Source: Codonopsis lanceolata (lineage: Eukaryota > Streptophyta > Magnoliopsida > Asterales > Campanulaceae). Taken from it: 64,000 nt of DNA. The notes beneath the pieces are model-generated. The model had not been told where the DNA came from and did no database searches. It worked only from the letters and a program-made list of their open reading frames with translations. This document shows positions 57,488 through 64,000 of the stretch, piece after piece. Each line of letters begins with the position of its first letter. The stretch's first letter is position 1. A program made the translations under genes and the position numbers. The stretch covers positions 9,229,350 through 9,293,349 of the forward strand of contig CM028378.1 in NCBI GenBank assembly GCA_013146195.2. Reading direction: 5' to 3'.

Positions 57488-58281
57488 CTAGTTTTACACC
57501 CGTGCGTTAAACTCACAAACAAAAATATTTTTTAAATTATAAAATATTCAAGCAAAACAAATAAGAAAATCAAAATCAAAATAATAAATTAAGAAACGTA
57601 ATGTTTGAGGCAACTACTTAAATATAAGTACATCATTTTATTGGTAATATTATAGATTTTAAAAAATTTCCTTATACACAACATTTGTTATTTTATTTGT
57701 TGGCTTTCCATCTTCATCAGTATTAATATCTTCAAACAAGAACGGTTTGTTACCCTAGAACCTGTAACATACAACTGACCATGATTGAATATTGGCTTCT
57801 TCAAAAAGAATCCTACATGCGATAGTGATTGACCTTGAATTTTGTTAATTGTCATGACATACGATACTACCAATGAAAATTTGAAAGATAACCTTACATC
57901 TAATGGAGACAATGACATTCTTGGTATAAACATTTTGTCTCCAACATTGTTTTCATTCAAAAAATTTACTTTAACAGCGTGATTCTCAAGCATAGTAATA
58001 ATTAGTCTTATTTTATTGCACAACCTAGCAGCAGGGTCAATGTTTCTCAACAACATCACCGAAACACCAACCTTAAGTGTTAATTCATGGTTAGACAATG
58101 CTAAACACTTTATACTATTTAAAAACTCTGTATGATGATTGTCTTCAAACAAACTTGTGTTGTTATCTGCCCTACACATATAATTTGAACTCAAATAAGT
58201 TCTTGCTTCTAAGTGATTGTTAAATATCATGTACTCATTTATGGTGTCAAAAACATCAAGAGTCGGGACAAGTATAACCAT
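57488..58281 (-). pseudogene. Helitron helicase (RepHel) C-terminal fragment with 3' terminus
   Basis: The open frame 58281-57688 encodes 197 residues of the Pif1-like helicase of plant Helitrons: TLDVFDTINEYMI, RTYLSSNYMCRADN, GVSVMLLRNIDPAARLCN, GDKMFIPRMSLSP and VMTINKIQGQSLSHVG, then YVTGSRVTNR. These are the last helicase motifs; the nucleotide-binding N-terminal part and the Rep domain are absent. Some conserved positions are changed (NKIQGQS for NKSQGQS). About 200 bases downstream the minus strand ends in GGGTGTAAAACTAG followed by T, the Helitron 3' end. This is a truncated autonomous element. Confidence 0.85.
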
Positions 58282-59577
58282 TCCTTACAAATATGACACG
58301 TCATAAAAGACTTAGCGGTTAAGGAAGAAAAAAAAATACTTTTGCGGTTAAAAAAAAAGTATTGCAACGGTTAACATTTTAGAAAAAAGGGACCGACCCG
58401 TAATTATTTCATTCCCAAAATGAGAAATAAAAAAACTCACCTTATTGAAAAACACTAAAAGACCTACTATATATAAAACCTAGCTCATTAAAATCTCACA
58501 TCCACCTTTAAGCCTCATGTCATGTAAGTTGTCTCTTTCAACCTATTAATATACAATAAAAACTTACAAAAAAATAAAATTACATGTATTTTATGTAAGA
58601 CGTATCTCCTTGACTCGACCCACCGTGTGTTAGTGAGTTGCGTTGTGAGATAGTGGGGTTCCCTTTTACGAATTAAACTTATAAGACGGTCTTACCGGAA
58701 AACTACTCTTAATAAATCAATACACAACCTCAACATCTAACCAAATTCAACATTTGCTATCTAACAAATACAACCCTTCAGTTATAACCCTTCATCTAGA
58801 ATCCTTAATTTGACGTATAATCTTTCATTTCAAAATTTCATTCACCTAACATTCGGTAAGAAATCGTAGTGATCTCTTCCCGGATTATTCAAATCATTTT
58901 AATTTTTCATTAAGCTGAAAATTGAGCCTATATAATTTTGTTTTACAATCTATTTCCTTATACAACTTTTAAAGTTTTTTTTTAAATACAAATCTAATAA
59001 TCGGAGACTTCAATATTTAAAATAAAGTCAAGTATTTAGTGAAAACATTGTTTAATGATAAATATTTTATTTTACTGTCCGAGATTTGTTATATTCTAAA
59101 TTTTTAAACATACTTCTTAAGGTTATTTTGAAAAAAATACATAACTCAAATTTTAAGATTTGAATTTATAACTGATGAATTTATCTGTTACATTTCTTAT
59201 TTTTTTATTTAACCATTCTTCATGCTTATAAAAAATCTATAATTTTATAGTTAGACTATGTCAACAACTTCATTATTTATTTCAGCTGGAACTAACTATT
59301 TCTTTACAACTTTGATTTTGAGAATCCATTCGAATCTTTGTTTGTGGACGTTTCTTAGGACGGATGATATGGAAGTCATAATAGTTGCAGTAAAAATTTT
59401 GGTTTCAAAATGTCTAAAGTTTATTTTGTGACCGATTTTTTATTTTTATTTTTTGCAGAAGATTGATTGAACATCCACAATTCCACATACTTTATATAAA
59501 TGTGATGGAAAATAAAAGGTCAGACATGATATTGTGAATTGTGCTGAGAATACCAACAGTTTGAGTGTATTCAAAGT
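58282..59577. other. Non-coding, AT-rich
   Basis: No gene or clear element recognised between the helicase fragment and the next Mutator-like element. Confidence 0.45.
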
Positions 59578-59586
59578 TTCTAGAAA

Positions 59587-60549
59587 GGCCAAAATACAAA
59601 TTTCCCCCCAAAGTATACACTCAATCTCAGATCACTACCCAACTTAAGTTTTGTGCCAATTTGGTATCTGATGTTGCCATTTGTGTCAATTAACTCCTCC
59701 GACCAACGTCTGTTAAAGAAAAAACGTTAACTCTCACGTGTTCTTGCACGTGATGGGTAATTTCGTCATTTCCTTTTGGGTTAAGTCAACTGGCTGGGTA
59801 TTTTGTCCCCAATGTGAATGCACTACAAAACAGGGGGACAAAAATGCCGCTCACTCATCCACTCGGCCCACTCTAATCTCTCTCTCTAAAGTGATAAACC
59901 CTCCCCCGAACCTCCCCAAAACTTACCGATCTCTTCACCGGCGAAAATCTTCGACCTAGCTCGACCTAACTGTGTTATAATCGAAAAATAAAATAAAATA
60001 AAATCGAAGCCATTACGTGTATTGGCGGGAAAAACTAATACAACCCCATGTTAGCTAGCGTTCTCTCTGCTCATAAGAAAAGTCTCGAAGCTTTGTCTCG
60101 TCCTCGATGCCGCGGCAAACTTAGTTGGCAATCACCACTCTCCGTCGTCGTTTCAAACTCATCCGACGGCCGTCGCTTCTACATCCCGGTTGTTCCTACT
60201 AACTTTCTAAGGCAAACCATCGAGCCAAGATCGAGATCTCCTGTAATCTCGCGCCACCTCATCAAATCCCTTTCGCTTACTCGTCTTAATCATATGTGGA
60301 AAACTGCTTCGTGATCGTAGATGTTAACATCTTTATATTCACAAACGATTTCAGAAACATAGCTCGTCCGCTCATAATTTCATTCACATTGGGGACAAAA
60401 TACTGACTTAACCCATGACGAATACCCATCACGCTCGTTTTTCTTTAAAGTTAATTGACACAAATGGCAACATCGATACCAAATTGGCACAAACTTAAGT
60501 TGTAGTGATCATTGAGTGTATACTTTGGGGGGAAATTTGTATTTTGGCC
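59587..60549. mobile_element. Mutator-like element (GGCCAAA family)
   Basis: Perfect 9-bp target duplication TTCTAGAAA at 59578-59586 and 60550-60558. TIRs of about 240 bp start GGCCAAAATACAAATTT and contain GGGGACAAAATAC near their inner end. Two CACGTG boxes 12 bp apart lie in the left arm (59735, 59747). The interior has an 88-codon plus-strand frame (60048-60314, MLASVLSAHKKSLEAL) that I do not recognise; it could be a captured exon. Confidence 0.92.
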
Positions 60550-60697
60550 TTCTAGAAATGTATAAATATATTCATGTCAACTTATCTAAGAATATTAAAT
60601 GTTTAGTATAAAAACAAAAGGAAAAAAAAAACAAAGTGTTTCAGCTTCCAATGTTTTCATTTATGGAAATCAGTTTTAGGAGGGAAAATCACGTTTG

Positions 60698-61142
60698 TCA
60701 TTATATATATATATAGATGTCACTGATACTATTTGATCCTAAAATTTCTTTCAAATTCCAAATAAAACATTTTTTGTTGATTATGTCTTACGTAATGTCT
60801 ATGAATAAAAACCATGGTAAATCATTGTCTAATATAACACTCCATTTGAAAACATGTTTTTGGTTATCATCAGTTGTATGTAGCTTTGTCTAGAGTTACT
60901 ATGTGATATTTATAATAGTAATAGTCGTACATGTTGAACAAAAATTATTGTATATAAAAAGTATACAAAAATTATATTATTTTTTTCAAATTTATAAGAT
61001 TTTCTATATTTAATGTTACTGTTTATTAGTTTTTGTTTATTTTGTTCATATTAAAAAAATTAATAACACATTATTCAACTTTAATTTAATATATAATTTT
61101 ATATACATGTACAATCCGTACAATGCACGGGTACATCACTTG
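60698..61142 (+). mobile_element. Candidate non-autonomous Helitron
   Basis: It starts TCATTATATATATATATAG, ends with a hairpin CCGTAC-AAT-GCACGG (61116-61130, one mismatch), eight bases and CTTG-T, one change from CTAG-T. The AT-rich 445-bp interior has no gene. Confidence 0.45.
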
Positions 61143-61529
61143 TATGCTATATAATTTTAAAAAGTTAAAATGCACAGCTAGTTATTCGAACGATCCAATG
61201 AAACATATTATAATTGTGTTTGTTGCAAACAGACGTGACTAATAAAATGATGTATTTAGTTGACACTATCAAAATATTTGAATCTCCAAATTCCCTTTTA
61301 AAAATACAAGATAGAACAAAAAGGGATGGGTGGCAAAAGTGTTTGAATTTCGAAGAATTTTTGCTTAAGAAAAATCCTCCATCGTTATCAGCTAATGCAG
61401 CGCTGTCAAGTTTGTTTATAAATTCAAGTGAGTGGGACCAAACTCACATCTGCTCAATCCTTAAACCCTGAATGGTCAGTGTATCCCACGCTCTCAAATT
61501 GCGCGTAAAACTGACTTCATTTTCCCTAC

Positions 61530-61536
61530 TATATAA
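61530..61536 (+). promoter_or_regulatory. TATA box of the NAP1 gene
   Basis: TATATAA in a unique, less AT-rich region, about 220 bases above the ATG. It is followed by a leader rich in CT runs (61620-61700), common in highly expressed plant genes. Confidence 0.6.
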
Positions 61537-61755
61537 TCGTACAGCTTCCTTAGGTCACAAACGCGAGCGGCACAAAGAGAGAGAACCGCCCACTCGCCCC
61601 CCACCCTTTTTGTAATCTCTTTGCCTCTCCTCACACATCTCTCTCTCTCTCAACAACAATTCCCTCCCTTTCTCAACTCTTTCTTTCTCGTTTTTCTAGG
61701 GTTTTCCTTTCGTTTTTTTTTAAAAATTCTTCTAGGGCTAGGGTTTTGATTCGAA

Positions 61756-63864
61756 ATGAGTAACAGCAAGAAAGACCAGTTCGATATGTCCGATCTCGGC
61801 GCCTCTCTCCCCGCCGCCGCTGCAGGTACTTATCTATTGCTAAACCCTAGTTTACCGCCGCTAAATGATTTGTGCTTCTATATATCTGTCTCTGACTAGG
61901 ATTCTAATTTCTGTAGCTCTTAGTGCTGAGGATCGTGCTGGGCTTGTAAACGCCCTTAAGGTCAGTTTAGTTTTGGATATGGAGATTAATTTTAGTAGGT
62001 TTATCTAACTGGTTGTTGGGCGTACCTTCTTACTTACTTATGTTTGTAATTCGTTATTGCCTTGGATTCTTACAGAACAAGCTTCAAAATCTGGCTGGAC
62101 AACACTCTGATGTTCTCGAGAGTTTGACACCAACAGTTAGAAAGCGTGTTGAGGTTCTTAGAGAGATTCAGGTTAGCAGCTCTCATATTAAACTTAAGTG
62201 AAAGAATTAAGGCATTGTTTTATTATGTTGTTGCTCGACTCTTTTGATGTTTATATTAGTGCATATGTGCAATGGCTTGTGTTATTAGTTATTTCACTTG
62301 TTGAAGGTAATCTTCAGTTTGCTATTAGATTTTGTAATTTGAGGTGTTCTGTGTTTGCAATGTTTTTTTTTTAAAACAAAGTTTCTGAATTTACTTGCCA
62401 TACTGGCTGACAATGTGATTCCAATCACACCTGAATTCATGGTCTCAGCTTAACACCATAACCACAACTGACTGCCAATGTTACCCCTCAACTTGTCATC
62501 ACCCACTTCACCACAACATTCCCTATCAGATCTGCTGGGAACACCAACTTCCCTCTCTGATGTTATCATGACATGACAGACACTACACTTTTCCTGTTTT
62601 TCCCAACCATCCAAATTCCATTGCTGTTACTATCTGAAATTATTACCTAGAGGTCTTAAAAGATAAGAAGGATAAAAAGTGTGACCTCAAGGGGTGGGAG
62701 AGATGGCAAAGGCACTTAGTCAAAGACCTTGAGGTCCTTAGTTCCAATCTCCATACCAACAAGGGGGTCATACTACTTCCCTATAAAAAAAGTGAGTATG
62801 TCTTAATACAAATTTAGCAAAGCAAGAAGGATAAAAATGACCAAGGCATAGTATTTGTATATAAAATTTGTAGTTGGTCAAATCTTGGGATGGCTTTGAA
62901 AGATAAGAAGGATAAAAATGAGTATGTTATAATAGAAATTTTGGCAAAAATAGATTTATGAATTACGTGGTCTAGCTCGATACTGATTTCTCCTACCCTA
63001 TAGTGGAGAAGGATTGGTACAGTTGGTCAAAGAACAGGACAAAGCTCAAAGAAAAATAGCTGGAATTGAAAGTGTGCCTTTTGGTACTCAGATATCTCTT
63101 TATTAAAGCTCATAAGACTCTTGACTCTACCCCAAGTGTGTTTCTTTGTGTGATATTGAGAACCGTTCACTTGTAAGGGATAGTTCTTTTATCACTGCAT
63201 TTGAAATTACTGATGGGTTTGCATCTGAGGTGAGTATGATGAGCAAGTTTTTTCTAAAAATATTCCTCGTGTATGTGTGTGTTGGGATGGAAAGGGGGGG
63301 GGAGGTCTGCAACTTGTCTAGTTTCCTGTGTCCTGCATAGTTTTACTTATTTTTATGTATCTGGTTTCTGGGAGGAGGGTATTTATTGAGATTTGAGAAT
63401 ATGCTGTTCAATATACTCTCTCTCTCTAGGATTGGACTGTTTAGCTTTTGATGTCCAGAAATAGTTTTTGAAGCTGAACTTCCAAACAATCTGTTGTGGA
63501 ATGTGATTTCCCGTCTGCCTATTATATCTGTTGATTGTTTTTTCTCAATTGAATTTCGTACGCATGTTTAATACATCATGAGATGCTAATTATGCGTAGT
63601 TCTAGTCCATAACATTGAATGATGTGGATTCAAACACTGAACTCTATTCTGTCAGATCTAGTGTCTCCTGTTATGATCTCAAATCTTAAAAGTGAGGTGA
63701 TGATTTCATCATCACTAATTTCTTGGTTTTTGTCTTGTACTAAGTTTATCTTATATGATCCCAATCTGCAGAGTCAGCATGATGAGCTTGAGGCAAAGTT
63801 TTTTGAGGAGAGAGCAGCACTTGAAGCTAAATACCAGAAACTCTATGAGCCACTATATGGAAAG
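61756..63864 (+). CDS. NAP1: Nucleosome assembly protein 1 (NAP1), 5' exons
   Basis: Exons 61756-61825, 61917-61960, 62076-62171 and 63772-63864 join in phase to 101 residues: MSNSKKDQFDMSDLGASL, LSAEDRAGLVNALK, NKLQNLAGQHSDVLESLTP, VRKRVEVLREIQ, then HDELEAKFFEERAALEAKYQ and LYEPLYGK. This matches the N-terminus and first long dimerisation helix of plant NAP1;1-3. NAP1 is a histone H2A/H2B chaperone shuttling between cytosol and nucleus. The gene runs off the right edge: the domain, nuclear export signal and acidic tail are not in view. The donor GTATGA follows exon 4. Intron 3 (1.6 kb) holds a SINE. Confidence 0.93.
62681..62792 (+). mobile_element. Short SINE (family Z), copy 3
   Basis: Same core as copies 1 and 2: GTGACCTCAAGGGGTGGGAG, A-box-like TGGCAAAGGCAC, CCTTGAGGTCCTTAG, B box GTTCCAATCTCC, then GGGGGTCATAC and an A run. 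AAAAGTG on both sides may be the target duplication. It lies in NAP1 intron 3; the phrase AAGAAGGATAAAAA recurs at 62825 and 62905, so local duplication is also present. Confidence 0.75.
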
Positions 63865-64000
63865 GTATGAAACTGAGATTTATCTTAACTTGCATATCGA
63901 ATCAGTTTTTCAATTATAATCTCTGTATAATGGTCGTTTGGTAGAATTGCAAATGATATCTCATTTGCAATGTTTCTTTATGATATCTCATTTGCAATGT

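Noticed and set aside
1..64000. tRNA, rRNA or CRISPR loci
   Set aside because: No tRNA cloverleaf, rRNA block or spacer array was recognised; the A/B boxes seen belong to SINE-like repeats.

Overview
This is nuclear DNA of a flowering plant, most likely a eudicot; the species cannot be fixed from the sequence. The reasons are split genes with GT-AG introns that encode plant proteins, AT-rich non-coding DNA, and a dense set of plant transposons: a Tat-lineage Ty3/gypsy element, copia-like solo LTRs, Mutator-like elements with long inverted repeats, hAT, Stowaway and Tourist MITEs, Helitrons, LINE remnants and short SINEs. One 100-N assembly gap lies at 18424-18523.

Layout. 1-6897 is the 3' half of a decayed Tat retrotransposon: RNase H and integrase on +, a minisatellite, an additional ORF on the minus strand with its own TATA box, and the 3' LTR. 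8187-10133 is a Helitron nest. 10259-11502 and 11712-15270 are two gene-capturing Mutator-like elements, with a reticulon and a sorting nexin fragment; the second has a hAT element nested in it. 15382-16483 holds the first three exons of a VPS52 gene whose remainder is not in the window. 17457-20220 is a LINE fragment, an LTR with primer-binding site, the gap, and a second copy of the Tat 3' end. 20694-26637 has two solo LTRs and two more inverted-repeat elements carrying GRF zinc-finger, glycine-rich RNA-binding and DUF4283 fragments.

Four host genes can be rebuilt exon by exon with consistent reading phase. They are a 12-exon MBL-fold hydrolase (minus, 43389-28564, 346 aa), a 6-exon hnRNP-like protein with two RRMs and a glycine-rich tail (minus, 49541-44906, 416 aa), a 2-exon FHA-domain protein (minus, 53099-51619, 316 aa), and the 5' end of NAP1 (plus, from 61756, running off the window). 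The hydrolase spans about 15 kb only because its introns hold Mutator-like elements, MITEs, SINEs and a Helitron piece.

53100-61560 is mostly transposon remnants: a solo LTR with perfect target duplication, a Helitron helicase fragment, Helitron ends and a further Mutator-like element. The genes form no shared pathway. The interest lies in the transposons: transduplicated gene pieces, an antisense retrotransposon gene with a conserved promoter, paired CACGTG boxes at fixed spacing in one Mutator-like family, and a very short SINE family. I did not find a convincing new multi-gene system.
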